Notes: generated by a model from the sequence alone, not told the origin. A stretch of DNA of 64,000 nucleotides from Phoronis australis (GCA_002633005.1 NMRA01000083.1:198896-262895), one strand, 5' to 3'; positions 44,753 through 56,627 are shown, counted from the stretch's first letter. Program-made: numbers and translations.

Positions 44753-45847
44753 TAGCTCCTGGATAGTTTTGGGCGAGAGTTTTTGGACCAGGTTTTTACC
44801 AACGTGTTCCTCGTAAGATTAAAAATGTCAGCCCCATCACAAGTTTTTAAAATTGAACGATGCCACTGTGGTTGCATTTTTTTTGGAAAATGATCCTATT
44901 AAATTTTTTTTACCGATCCTAAAACTTTTCCTGCCATTTTTTTTCATAATGAGTACTAACTGCACCTCCAGTGTTCTCTACAACCTGGTTTGACTAGTCA
45001 TGGTAATGACTTTGAATTTTGTCATGACGATGGTGACTGACATGTGTAGAAGTTGAAAAACAATTCCAGTTTCAAGTTGGAGACGGTCATTTATTTTTTA
45101 GCAAAACTGGGCATTTTGGAAGTTCAAGGGGTTGTACCGATTCCAAAGCTTTTACTAATCCCCAAAGTACGGTCATGTTTATAAATTCATGTCAGATTGG
45201 AATTTTGTGTTACGAAGAACACCGATATACCTATATAATCATTGAGTGTTTGACTGTATTTTACCTTGGTGAAGTAGCAGTGTATCTGCTTTATTCATGA
45301 GTGAATTTTAAGTTACTTTTTGTATAAGATCTATGCATTCCTTGCTTTTACACCTGCTGTTGCCATTCCAAAAAGTAGCTTCAAAAATTTACGCTGGGTG
45401 CTATCTTATGCTAGTTCAGTGCAAGACTGAAAGATGCCAAGATTATTCGATTTACACAAATAGCATCTCTCTGTGTTTTAAATTTCTTAAATATCACAAA
45501 TCACTCTTTTCAGGATTAGATTTTGGATATATGTAATATCTTATTTTAATGGAATATTTTTATACTTCCACGTTCTTTTTGTATTTTACCATAATTTTTA
45601 AATTTTTTTAGATTTCTAGGCTGATTATTATTATACAAGTGATTCAGCATTGAAATACCAACATCAGATATTAGCTTTTCAATAGACTTGTTTAAATTTT
45701 TTAATTGAATTCATGTTACATTCCAAATCAGGTTTGGCTGTATTGAGTAGATTCCTATTGGGCAGTTCCACTATAAGTGCTTTGAATACCTTTGGAAACT
45801 TTCAGCATGTTAGTAGTTTATACTGTTATGCTTTTGCTCCAGTACAC
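44753..45847. other. SLC5 3' region
   Basis: T-rich sequence after the stop codon, no ORF of interest. A poly(A) site for the SLC5 gene is expected here but no single signal stands out. Confidence 0.4.
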
Positions 45848-46091
45848 CAGGGCATGGAATTTTCCACTTTTAAGAGGATTTCCTCTTTTTTGGTTTCATT
45901 TTCCTCTTATTTGATTTTCAGTTTCCTCTTTTTCATCTCTTTTTAATCATTATTTTGATTTTATTCGTGCAAAAACATTTTTTTCAGTTACAAAACAAAA
46001 AATATTTCTATCTCATAAGCTATTTATCTGTGGAACGATACATCACCTGGAAAACTTTACTCTTTTTTGTCATAGCTCATTCCAAGCCCTG
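45848..46091 (+). mobile_element. CAGGGC-type MITE, copy 2
   Basis: Begins CAGGGCATGGAATTTTCC and ends TTCCAAGCCCTG, 12-bp terminal inverted repeats with one mismatch. Same sequence family as 40249-40497. Flanks do not show an exact 8-bp duplication. Confidence 0.8.
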
Positions 46092-46099
46092 AGTGTACG

Positions 46100-46323
46100 C
46101 CGAAAATAATCGGACAAGATACCATTTCCCCGTAAAGACGTCTTCTTATAGTGAAAACGAATAGTAATGACTGCTCACTGCAGTAAAATCTTAATTATAG
46201 AACAGTGCTTCCACCTAGTTAAGTTTCTGATAAATTTGCAATCATCCTCAGTCGAGACAGGCTGATACTTCGGCCAAATCTCATTATCAGGAATTTCCGG
46301 TTCATTTTGTCCGATTACTTTCA
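46100..46323. mobile_element. Short MITE with AATCGGACAA ends
   Basis: CGAAAATAATCGGACAAGAT at 46101 matches the reverse complement TGAAAGTAATCGGACAAAAT of 46304-46323 at 17 of 20 positions. It abuts the preceding MITE, so the two form a cluster. Confidence 0.6.
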
Positions 46324-48169
46324 ATATGAGGTGACGTACAGAACCTTTTATATGTATACCACGTTAGTGTTCATTTTTACAGAGGAAATCTTGACTTGGG
46401 AAAATACAACATGATAATTACAGCTTCATACAGCAATGATTAGGTCAAGTAAAAAGCACATGGTTGAAACTTGACACAATCCAGTAGCGATCATTGCCTT
46501 TCGTCCACCGTGTAGTCATAGTGCTGTATGTGGCATTTAGGGAAATAGCTTCAAATGTATAGAACGTTGAAAGTCAATTTTTATAGAACGGACTTCCAGT
46601 CTAGTTTGAAATACTCCGAATGACTTATGTACTCAAGTTGCCTTTGATAATAAAATCAAGTCATAGATTACGTGAAATTAAATTACATGCGTTGGAGCTT
46701 ACATCACAAATCAACAGGAAAACGAAATCACATGGGTAAAAAAAAAATAAGAAATAAATAATCCGTTACCCGATGAAGATATAGCTGACAACTAGGGTAG
46801 CAGCTGAATTGGGTTGGTGATGGCTAGACAGAGTTTTCAGGGGAAATCTTTTCTTGCACACTCCTAGCGTCAAACCATCACCAAAAACAAAGTTATAAAG
46901 AATTTGAAACCACTGTACAGTTGAATAATATTCCATGAAGTCTAAGATCTATTTACAATCACGTTCAGGTTTACCAGCCTAGCTACTACTTTGTGAAGGT
47001 CTTTAATCCACATACAAAACACGAGGATATTAAATTATTAAACAGAAAAGTTTTTTGTCTCTTCTTGCGCGACCAACTGTAAAATAATATGCGATCTGAT
47101 GAGTTGTTTTTTAATTAAATCCGATTTCCCCAAAGTGCTAATAAAATACGAATATCAGAAAATGTTTTCATTAAGAATTAGTGGCGGTTTTCACGTTCCA
47201 AAAATCGCAAATTTTTTTGCAAGGCACAAAAATTGGGGAAATTCTGTCGTCGACTTTTATTAATGATGAAAGTTTTCAGACTACACCACCACCTTGTACT
47301 GTACGCACACTGCACAGAATGGGCACAACTCATTCAACTACTTCATCTTGTGTTTCCACTGCAGAAAACGGAGTAACTTCTTTCAATTGTTCTTCACTTT
47401 GGCTAACGAATTTCAGCCTTTGAAAAATTGGTGGTTGCACTGAAACTACACGAGTCACAGATACATAGAACAATTCAAGTTTACCACCAAACACAAGTGC
47501 AGTAGAAGTTGGACCTGACTGGACAGAGAGATTTCATTTGAGTATGGTAGAATCCACTTATTTGAAGGTCTAAGTGCACTAATGTGAGCAGATGTGCAAC
47601 TGACCTTTGAGTTTAGCGAAAATCCAACTTCTGCAAGTTTTACTTTTACTGTGTTTGGTGCTATAACTAAAAAAATTTTGTTCTCTGCAATTAGAATCAA
47701 CTGTGACACTTTTTCGAACCCTGCACACTTCAAAACAAAGTTTGGGAATCCTGGAATAAGAAAAACGTTACTTCACAGTAAAATGTCATCTCGGTACTAA
47801 TACACTCTATCAGTTTTGTTGACATTACTTTGGGACGTCCAGTAAAAACAAAATATTTTTTGCATTAAAAAGGACCATACCCCAACAATGACAAGTTACA
47901 GAAATATACAATTCACATATACCTAACCATCTCAGAAGAGTGAGAGCAGGGCAAGGGGATTAAAAAATATTCAAAGATTGTTGAATTCCTCATTATCACG
48001 TCAATCAAAGCAGGCAAAATTGGACTCAATTGAAAATTCACAGATGGTATACACACTGTGGTAAGGATTAATCACCAACACTAGACATACTGTGCCAGGA
48101 TGTCAATTATGCGCCCTACTTCCTTAAAATAGCAGTTCTCCATCTTTCCACCAGATGTCACCTTGGTGC
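46324..48169. other. Intergenic DNA between SLC5 and ARL6IP4
   Basis: Tail-to-tail interval. Minus-strand ORFs at 47455-47733 and around 47305-47430 have no recognisable domain. Possibly old transposon coding sequence. Confidence 0.4.
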
Positions 48170-48226
48170 TCACCTATTGATGCCCATTCTGCTTGCATAC
48201 ATAAGTCCATCGCCCTGAGTAGCTTG
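48170..48226 (-). CDS. ARL6IP4: ARL6IP4 last coding exon
   Basis: Acceptor AATTTCAG, then 18 codons [18 protein letters not shown] and TGA at 48172-48170. Human ARL6IP4 ends with a similar QATRGD segment. If the donor before it were skipped, the frame would instead run to a stop at 48657. Confidence 0.85.
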   Translation of the reverse strand, partial: QATQGDGLMYASRMGINR

Positions 48227-51200
48227 CTGAAATTAAATGTTATCCGGTTGTGTAGTACATAGCATTAATAAAGACTAGTTGCTAAAATGTATAAGTGTTT
48301 ATTCTCATACAAAACTTCCTTCATACATACTTGCAAGACGTCACAATTCAGTACATTTTAAAAAATTGCTTCATGAACAAGCACAAGAGACATGGCACAC
48401 AGATTACCTGTCCATTCACATGAATCAAGGAATTTTAGAATTTTTACTTTTTTAAGTATTTATATCCAGTAAAGATTTATAATATTAAAGAAAATAAATC
48501 CAGAATAGAGGAATGGGCAATGTGAAAAATATTCACTACGTAGTACTCGTATAGAAAGAGTCCTATCAGAACCTGAATAGACAGAGAAGATATATTTGTT
48601 CAACATCACGAGGTTGTTTGGCAGATAAGGTCCGTTAAGACCTTAAAGCATGCATTTTACAGAATATAGAACTGTACTTCCAGAAGAACCACACGGTGAA
48701 TTTTGAATTGCTCATTCAGCAGAATATATCTGCCCAATACCTTGTTGATCTCCTTTTGTCTTTCTTTGCTGACAATTTCCTCAATTATCTCACCATCTCC
48801 CTTGACCAATCTGCAATTAGAAGTGACTTTCATGTCAGTACCTTGATCACACGATATTGCGCAAAATAATGAGCAGGCCAATAACAAACAAAACTTTCTG
48901 TTATTCCACAACAAAATAATCCGACAAAAGTGTCATTTTGCTGCTCTTCAAATAAAAGACTGACTACTACAAAATTACAAAATTTTCACCTGATGTTATT
49001 TTACACAAATGGGCAGGAAAAACCATGCTAATTGTATAATATCTTAAAAGTTGATTTTTACAAAAGGGATGACCGCTACCTCACATTCCTTTGTGAATAC
49101 AACGTCTCGCTATCTGTAAAGGTGAATTGCATCTTACAACAGACAGTAACAGTGGAATCATCCTCTAATGTGAATAGTTTTTTAAAAAATGAATTTAAAT
49201 GTATGGTTTCAACTGTCAGAATCGTATTAGGACCTGGAGTGTGTTCAAGAGCCAAGACATTTGCGGTGAAAAATCTTCACTTATGGTGCAGAAACGGTGA
49301 ATTCTATCCCATGATTCAACATTCCAACCTCACCAACCAATCACTGCAGCTGCCACCATTTTAGAAAGGTCCCGTGCACACTTGCAAAAGACTCACTTTT
49401 CCCTCGCGTGATTTTGCATGATCTTGCCGAACTGCAAACTCTTACTAGAGAACCCATACTGTCATATAAACACCTTGAATGCATGCTCAGGAAACAAAAG
49501 TTTAAAAACAAGCCCCTGAGGATTTGATAATAACTACCTTGTTCCTCCATTTCAGAGTCACGGACTCTTGAACTCGAGCTATCTACCCAGTTTCTCCCCC
49601 ATTCCATGGCAATAGGCTCTTCCATTCACATACATGTACTTATCTGTTCCTCCCAGTTTTAGTATCATAGACTCTTCCACTCAGCCACACACACTAACCA
49701 TTGCTCCCAGTTTCAAGGTAATACACTCTTCAATTCACACACACTTACCTGTTCCTCCCAGTTTCAGGGTCATACACTCTTCGCACTACACTTTGCTGTT
49801 TCTCCCACTCTTCCTTAGTCATTGGCACCATACTCCGCGCTTTGGCCATTCCACCAGCAGGTGGCTCTGCAGATGGAATGAAATGATTTCACAAATTGTT
49901 ATGTGTCTGGACTCTTAAACAGTAGCATGTCACTATTTCGCTATCAAAATATAACCAATTACCTAATGAGCCTGTGCAAACATTCATTAATTACCTCTTT
50001 GGGTTGGCCATGTCATAGCATAAATGACGAAGAAAACATGGGATAAAAAACTATTCGATAAAATTGCTCAGGATGCGTCTATTTAAAAAATTCAAAAATG
50101 CTCGAAGTTATTTTAAATTTTGAAAAAAATCATCCTTTGCCAGAACTATCCTGCATTTGAGCTTGAATCTCACATCTTCGTAGATACAATACTTATGATG
50201 GCAGTTAATTAAAGCAAACTACACATTTACAAAGTCCATTTTATAGAGGTAAGCTAGCTTCACCATCGCAAGGAACCACCAGTCCTTTTGATGACCTGAC
50301 AACCAAATGAAACCAGATGAAGGTAGCCAAACAAAAACATCCATAGATGCCTGTGGTAAGTTTGACAGTAAGAGTTTTGCAACAAGGAGTCATGAACCCA
50401 CCTGGATTAGGGCCAACGGGAATGTCAGATTTTAACTCTTTATTGTCTTTGTCACTTTTCAACTTTTTGTGCTTTTTGTGTTTCTTTTTCTTCTTGTTCT
50501 TCTTTTTCTTCTTTTTGTGCTTATGTTCTCTCTCTGATGAAGATGAAGAGGGCGACCTGTTCTTTTTGTGCTTACGTTCTATTTCTGATGAAGATGAAGA
50601 GGGTGACCTGTGTTAAAACAGAAACACTACTAGGATAATATGAACTGTGAAACTTATAAAAAATTAAAATCAAAAAGATTGTTCACATGTTTTGCCCAAT
50701 AGAAAGGCAGATGTCAAAAACTGACTTGGAAATAATAAAAATTGTTCACTACATGGTGCAGAATACATCAAGCCCGAGTGAAACGGGTACGGCATTTTTC
50801 TTTAAAGGCAACTTATTTGTCAAATTTTGTGAAAATCCGTTAAAGAACTCTGACGATATCAAGGCGAATGTAAAAACCTAAAATTGCCACATGAGAGCAC
50901 AGGAGTAGTTGGGTCAATTTGAAAGTTATTGTTGTCATCCATCATCAGCTCCATAGGAACACATCTGATAACTTTTATGAAGATCCTCTACAGTGGTTAT
51001 GCGATGCAAAAGTGGACAGCAGATGCCTAGACAGAGATGATGGTAATATACACCCACACACGTATTGTGTGACAGTACAAAATTGCATAAAGTTCAGATA
51101 TGAAAGTGCATTCAAAAGTCCAGTATTCAAAAATTGAAAGTGCACAAAAAATTCACAATAAATATATTAGCAAAATATATTAGCAGTTGAGACTGTGGAC

Positions 51201-51713
51201 CTGTAGCTTTCACATTTATGATAGACAGACTTTCACAATACTGACAACTGCATTTTCAGCAATATTGAAGACGGTGAGACGGAATTTGATTTAAGTTATA
51301 GGCGTCTAATTAGCATTCTCCAAATCTTCATTCCAAAAACATCGATACAGAGCTGCCATTTCAGAGGATATCGTAAAGGAGAGTCCAACTGCACTTTGTA
51401 GACCCTAAAAACGGCAAGCCAATAATGGCTTCGATTGTTTGGATTGTGCCCATAGACGGGGAGTGGGNGGGGGGGGGGGGGGGGTTAAATCACCCTATGT
51501 TTAATGAACACACCTCGCTCTCTTCTTTTTCTTCCTCTGAGGGCTGCAGCTACTACTTCTGCTACTACGTCTCTTCTTTTTCTTCCCTGGCCTCTTCATG
51601 TCAGGAGTCTTGGATCTGTTACGTCTTTCTTCTTGCTCATCAGTCTTGCATTTTCTCTCACGAGTGTTGGGTGACTGTGAGTCTTTTGAGTGTGTTTGTT
51701 TAACAGAATGCAT
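48170..51713 (-). CDS. ARL6IP4: ARL6IP4 (SRp25) homologue, five coding exons, 216 aa
   Basis: Nuclear, Arg/Ser- and Lys-rich protein named for its interaction with ARL6 and linked to splicing speckles in mammals. The coding exons 51713-51514, 50607-50402, 49866-49749, 48810-48741 and 48226-48170 join with matching phases (2, 1, 2, 0) to 651 bp. Residues 1-135 are an RS/K-rich low-complexity region: RSSRSSS, a 17-residue [10 protein letters not shown](K/E)HK repeat used twice, then a long Lys tract. Residues 149-216 form the conserved C-terminal domain: [58 protein letters not shown] and a short tail. This matches the MKPMTKEEWDARQSIIRKV and KGDGEVLEEIV blocks of mammalian ARL6IP4 as recalled. 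The ATG at 51713 is the simplest start, but an upstream exon with more RS sequence cannot be excluded. Confidence 0.87.
48741..48810 (-). CDS. ARL6IP4: ARL6IP4 exon 4
   Basis: Acceptor TTCTAATTGCAG, 23 codons after a split Arg: [20 protein letters not shown] then INK, donor AAG|GTATTG. Core of the conserved domain. Confidence 0.93.
49749..49866 (-). CDS. ARL6IP4: ARL6IP4 exon 3
   Basis: Acceptor CATCTGCAG, donor CAG|GTAAGT. Encodes [38 protein letters not shown]. Phase 1 in and 2 out join exactly to the neighbours. Confidence 0.93.
50402..50607 (-). CDS. ARL6IP4: ARL6IP4 exon 2, Ser/Lys-rich
   Basis: Acceptor TTTTAACACAG, donor CAG|GTGGGT. Encodes two copies of a 17-residue Ser/Lys unit (51-bp DNA period), then a run of Lys with Asn/His, then [19 protein letters not shown]. 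The plus-strand ORF over this exon is a shadow. Confidence 0.85.
50690..51130 (+). repeat. Diverged unit of the CTCF-like repeat family in an ARL6IP4 intron
   Basis: Order of landmarks matches 54780-55100: AATAGAAAGGC(A/G)GA, AAAAACTGACT, TGAAAATCC, AAATTGCCAC, GTTGTCAT.C.TCATCAGCT, GAACACATCT, then GACAGAGATGA(T/C)GG. One unit, not amplified here. Confidence 0.75.
51465..51484. repeat. Poly-G run with one ambiguous base
   Basis: About 19 G with an N at 51468, just downstream of the ARL6IP4 exon 51514 donor on the minus strand (a C-run there). Length is probably uncertain in the assembly. Confidence 0.95.
51514..51713 (-). CDS. ARL6IP4: ARL6IP4 first recognised coding exon
   Basis: ATG at 51713, frame [20 protein letters not shown] through [19 protein letters not shown] to KKKKRAR, donor GAG|GTGTGT. 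Composition matches the RS-rich N-terminus of the family. Whether a splice acceptor exists nearby (weak candidates end at the CAG codon near 51684) or this is the true start is not settled. Confidence 0.7.
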
Positions 51714-51970
51714 TGCAATGAGAATAATCCTTTCTAAACTGTTGCCATTCCTCGCGACAGTAATTGACAGTCACTGAAATGGAAATAAAAGACGTTCTCA
51801 TAAAAATCAATCAATTAAAAATCAAGACAGCCCTAACCTCAGTATCCATTCTAACTGAAGTAAACATGCGAGTGGAAATAAAACTGTCGTTGACATCAGT
51901 TATTGAGACCGCCAATGCACACCCGTCATTCAACAACACTGAGTTTGATGAAGGCCCCTAAACCTGTAAT

Positions 51971-52536
51971 CAGGGCTTGACATAACGAGCTGCAGGTCAC
52001 ATCTGTGACCTGAACTTTGGAAATGCGAGCTGAGATTTTTGCTAGGTCGTACCAAGTCGCCAAATGCAACCTAGAATTTCCAACGTACATGAGCTGAGTT
52101 TTTACACTTTTCGGCAGATACCTGGCAAATATAAAGCAGCTTGTGTGAATCCGAACGTTATTTGGTTGTTGCTAAATCAAGTTCAAAAGAACACTAACCG
52201 AGAACAGCTCTCCCGATGACTTCTAAGCATGTCGAGTGAACATGGGTTCAACTTTCATACTAGCAACTATAGCCTTGCGCTCTAGAGCCTTTCAATGGCG
52301 GTCGTGAAGACCAGTAACGCTGTATCTGAATGTAAGAACTCAATTTTGAGCAGGTAAAAGCATAACATAAACATTTTCTCGATGGTCTAAAAAGTCAATT
52401 TTGGCGCCTAAAAATGGCGGAAACTTCTGCGACATGGCATTAATGAATGCGAGCTGGATTTTGAAAATGCGACCTGGCAGGGATTTTGGCTAAGTCGCAA
52501 AATGCTACCTGGCGATTTTCATAGTATTGAGCCCTG
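51971..52536. mobile_element. 566-bp MITE-like element, CAGGGCT ends
   Basis: Starts CAGGGCTTGACATAACGAGC, ends ATTGAGCCCTG. Inside both ends is the same directly repeated block (TGCGAGCTG, then CTA(G/A)GTCG and CGC(C/A)AAATGC.ACCT), at 52024-52075 and 52447-52514. No coding capacity. No exact target duplication seen. Confidence 0.65.
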
Positions 52537-54094
52537 GTAGTGGTAATGTATAAATCCCTGGGATTAGATGACATAGCATTGTCGAACAGACTGCATGATG
52601 ACACTTCCAGTGAGCCTTAAGAAACTAGGACACCAACCAGACTGACTTTCAATGTGAATTACCTGGAGTTGTGTAGAGGAGCATTCGCAATCTAGCCGTG
52701 TACAAGGCAATGTAATTAATTGCCTATGAATAGCACAAAGCTGTGTACACCTTCGGACACATGAACCTTCGCCTATCAACCTAGAGTCTAGACCCAGATT
52801 CGCAAGATGCTAAACTCAAGACTGGAGTGGAGGTGATCTGATGATCGAGGCCCGCCGCTAAAAGACAATTAAGAACCTAAATTACAGATAAATTGTAGGA
52901 ACTGTACAACACAATAGACTGAATAAACTAACGTTATATTGATTTGCTGGTCGTATTCATGCCCGCCGAGCATTTATAATGTTTGAAACAAAAACTTGAT
53001 CTTGTAGTTATGGGTATACAGGCACAAGTCGATGGAAGAACGATACCATGGAAGAAACCATATTTTCCCAATTCACATTTTTACAAAACAGATAAATTCC
53101 CTATTTTAGCAAAATTTTATACATAAAAAAATAATAATTTTAAAGAAAACGTAATATAAAACAAAAAAAATTATCAAAAATTGTAATACTTGTCAATTAT
53201 CATTGTTTTCTTGACATTTTAATCAAAATGTGTTTTGGTGCAAATTATTTTCACGTTTCCTTACATTGAAGAGTCTTAACTCATTTCGTAACGTGAGTGA
53301 GGCAGAGAATGTAAACGGAGAACATCATCACGCCAATGGTATGGCACGTTAAGCTGCTGTTTGAAGGGTAAAGTTGTTGCCTGAAATTTAAAGGACTCGG
53401 TCATCGAAGAAGTGTTTCTTTCAGACTGGGTTAAAAGCCCAGGTAAGAGTACTGGAATGGCATAATCAGGAGTTGACTGTTGTTAATTAAGGCTTAAGCC
53501 CTTGATACAAAAACTGTTAACTGAATACAGCTTTGCGCTGATGTAGGTAAAATGAAATCTGACACATAATTAGTGTCATTAAAAACTACAGTTCAGACGC
53601 ACAGGAACGCCAAACTACTCCCCCCCCATCACCACCAACTCTGCCACCCCCAGCCCCCCTGCACGGCTTCACAAAAAGCAGCAAATCGGATGTAATCGAT
53701 TCCAACATTAGGCCCTCTCTCCGTGTGCGACCCCATTAGAATTTGTCAATAAAAACACAAAAAGGGTGGCCACTTGAATATCATCAAGGCCATCCCTCAA
53801 GGGTGGGGCCCCTAAATATATCAGGAAATGCGCAGCACTTTGGCTTGATGTTATCTGTCAGGTTATCAATTTTTCTCAAGTGATATACAGTTTCGACATA
53901 AAAAATATAGCGAATGTTGTCTCCGTTATCCCTTGCCAGAGAAGAGCCTCTGGAAAAATAGTTTTGCATTCACAAAACTGACTTATTGAATTTAAAATCC
54001 AATAAATTAGTATGCTCCGCAAAAGCTTCGCTTTACAAATTTTCTCGATTTTTCAAAATATATGTAGGAGAATGAATGATTACGTGCACACTTG
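52537..54094. other. No gene seen
   Basis: Contains a C-rich simple stretch at 53620-53660 and A/T-rich sequence at 53040-53230. A missing 5' exon or promoter of ARL6IP4 would be expected in this interval but none was recognised. Confidence 0.4.
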
Positions 54095-54099
54095 CAAGT

Positions 54100-54244
54100 G
54101 CGTTTCAGGATTTTGAGTTAGGGAGGGCCATTGGCAGAGTATTAGCCAGGATTTTGCCCGTCAGACATTCGCACCCCCCATCTGACAAATGTAAACCTAG
54201 GAGAATTTTAGGGGGGCCATGGCCCCCTTCTAAATCCGCCACTG
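54100..54244. mobile_element. hAT-like element end (TAAATCCGCCACTG)
   Basis: The right edge TCTAAATCCGCCACTG and the preceding palindromic GGGGGGCCATGGCCCCC are a common hAT-type MITE terminus pattern. The left end near 54100 (CAGGATTTTGAGTTAGGGAG) is only partly matching. Truncated or diverged. Confidence 0.45.
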
Positions 54245-54769
54245 CGTTTAGACGACCTGTGCTGCAAAAACAGAGACCCTAACAATGTCTCAAAAGGTAA
54301 ACCATGCACTGCTGTTAAATATTCTCTTAGAATTTTCTCTCTTATCCGTATTTTGCAGTCTTTCTTTTCTCTTTTGTCTCAGGCCCCACGTCTATGTCGG
54401 TTATCACGGTTTAACCCTGATGACTGAAAATTTTTAAGGGGCCTGTGTCCCCCCCCCATGGCCCCCCCCCCTGCTTCCTAAGGCCCTGCAGTCTTCCTTG
54501 AGTAAACTAAATTACTTAACGGTGTTGGAAAAAATGGCGTTCTACCGTAATTCTGTTGCTAAAGTTGTGGAGCGATCTTCTGCGTCAGCTTTCGGCGCCA
54601 TGAAATATTGCGTCACCTATTAGCCAGTTTCTTTTTTCGCCGATTCTTCAATCAACTGTTGTTCTTTCACGAGGTTGCGTACACGTCACAACAAGTTATT
54701 GGAACTGGTTTCACTTCATTATAAGTGGTCTCCTCATTAGGAACACACTTGCCAGTAATGATTCTTTAA

Positions 54770-56440
54770 GCGGTTTAGTAAATAGAAAGGCGGACTCCAA
54801 AAACTGACTCAGTCTCGAAAATTTAAAAAATTGCCACAAGGTGGCATAGAATTGACAAAGCTATTCAAAAATGGAAAGGCATCGTCAATTCCTTAACAGA
54901 AATCTATTTGCCAAATTTCATGAAAATCCATCCAAAAAGGAAACCATAAAAAGTTAAAATTGCCACTAAGTGACACAGTGGTAGTCGGATGGGTCTGAAA
55001 TTCGTTGTCATGTGTCATCAGCTTATCAGAACACATCTCCCAAGTCTATGAGAATACAGCTGCGGACGCTGGGACAGAGATGACGGCAATATGCATCCAC
55101 ATGTAAACATGTGAGGTTTAAAAATGTAGAGGCTAGTCTCAATCACTATCAAACTCGAAGGCCTAAAATTTCCAATTTGACTTAGAAAACAGTTGGAGGC
55201 CACTTTCAACATGGAGCATTGAAATGCGCCCACAAATGCAGTGGTGTGCTTCTATTTGTGTCATGAAAATAGCCACTAGATGGTGCAAGATACTTCAAAT
55301 CCATCAAAAAATGGGAAATGTCACCATGTTTTAACAAAAAGCTAATTACCACATTTCATGAAAATCCGTCAAGGAAACAGAGGAAAATGGAAAATATGAA
55401 ATTGCCACTAGGGGGCACAGCATTCGTCAGATCCATCTGAAAGTTGTCTTTCGTTGTCGTCTTTCGTTGTCAACTTCATATAAATACACTTGCTCATTTT
55501 AATAAAGATCCTGCAGAGGGCTTAGGAGATACAGCTAAGGGCGCAAAAAAAAACTGCCACTAGGAGGCACCACAGTAATTGAAGTCTGAAAATCATCATC
55601 AACGGTCTTTTTAACACAAAGAATATATATTATAAGCCAATTTTCAAAATCATCGTAAGAGTGGTTTGGTCGACAGATCGCGGACGCCAAAAACAAACTA
55701 GAAAACAGTAAAAATGGCCACTAGATGGCGCAAAGTACGTCAAAACTGTCTGAAAACCTGAAAATGTCATTGTTTCTTTAAAGGAAAGCTATTTACCATA
55801 TTTCATGAAAATTCCTTGAGGAATTGCAGAGAAACAGAGGAAAACGGGAAAAATGTAATTGCCACTAGAGGCACAGTGTTCATCGCATCCGTCTGAAAGT
55901 CATCTTCTGTTGATAACTTCATATAAATGCTCATGCTAAATTTAATAAAGTAATAAAGATCCTTAGGAGATACAGGCATGGGTGCAAAAAAAAGCAAAAC
56001 TGCCACTAGGAGACGCCACAACAGTCAAAGTAATTGGAAAATCAACGTCAACCATCCTCTTCATAGTAAGAACATACATACCAATTTTCACAATCATCCA
56101 TAGAGTGGTTTGGTTGACAGACTCGAAAATTGTAAAAATGGCCACTAGATGGCACAAAATGCCTCAAATCCATCCGAAATCGGAAGGATAGCGCCACCTC
56201 ATTAATAGATGACGTTCTAACAGATTTCATGAAAATCGGTTGAGGACCTTCGAAGATACAAGGCTAACCAAAAAACTAAAATTGCCAGTATGGGGTACAG
56301 CGGTATTCGGGTCGGTCCGAAACTCGTCGCCCTTTGTCGTCAACCCCATAAAAACACGCCAAATTTTAATAAGACCCTGCTAGGGGTTTCGGAGATGCAG
56401 CCGCGGATGCCCAGACAAAGATGACGGCAGTATGCACCCA
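54770..56440 (+). repeat. Higher-order tandem array with CTCF-core-like motifs
   Basis: The motif GCCACTAG(R/G)(T/G)GGC or a close variant occurs at 54833, 54962, 55272, 55404, 55556, 55717, 55861, 56002, 56141 and 56284, mostly 129-161 bp apart and always on the plus strand. Three subunit types alternate. Type A follows the motif with GATGGYRCAAA and ends in TTTCATGAAAATC. Type B reads GGGGGCACAG, then CCATCTGAAAGT, GTCAACTTCATATAAA and AAGATCCTG. Type C reads GAGGCACCAC, then GAAAATCA and a TTGGTYGACAGA stretch. The order A-B-C-A-B-C-A-B runs from 55272 with a period near 440 bp. The array ends about 190 bp before the MPV17L2-like gene's splice acceptor. Confidence 0.85.
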
Positions 56441-56627
56441 CGTATCAATATGTGGACGCATAAAAATTGATTTTTGTGGTGGAAAGTGGGTTTATCAGCC
56501 AACTTAAATGAAAAGTCCGGGGAGATGGCATTGCTGTTACTTTTCAAATCTTGTTTAATGTAGTTAAACACATTAAGATGCGAACATCACTCGGTAATTA
56601 ACATGCTTTATTATTTATGTCTTACAG

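Noticed and set aside
47305-47733. Minus-strand ORFs as extra ARL6IP4 exons or a separate gene
   Set aside because: They lie beyond the ARL6IP4 stop, have no splice continuity and no recognisable domain.
48657-48740. Read-through of ARL6IP4 exon 4 ([12 protein letters not shown]...) as the natural C-terminus
   Set aside because: A donor at the conserved INK position and a downstream exon encoding QATQGDG match the family better. Intron retention is still possible.
50347-50616. 89-aa plus-strand ORF rich in Phe and Leu
   Set aside because: It is the antisense shadow of the Lys/Ser-rich ARL6IP4 exon.
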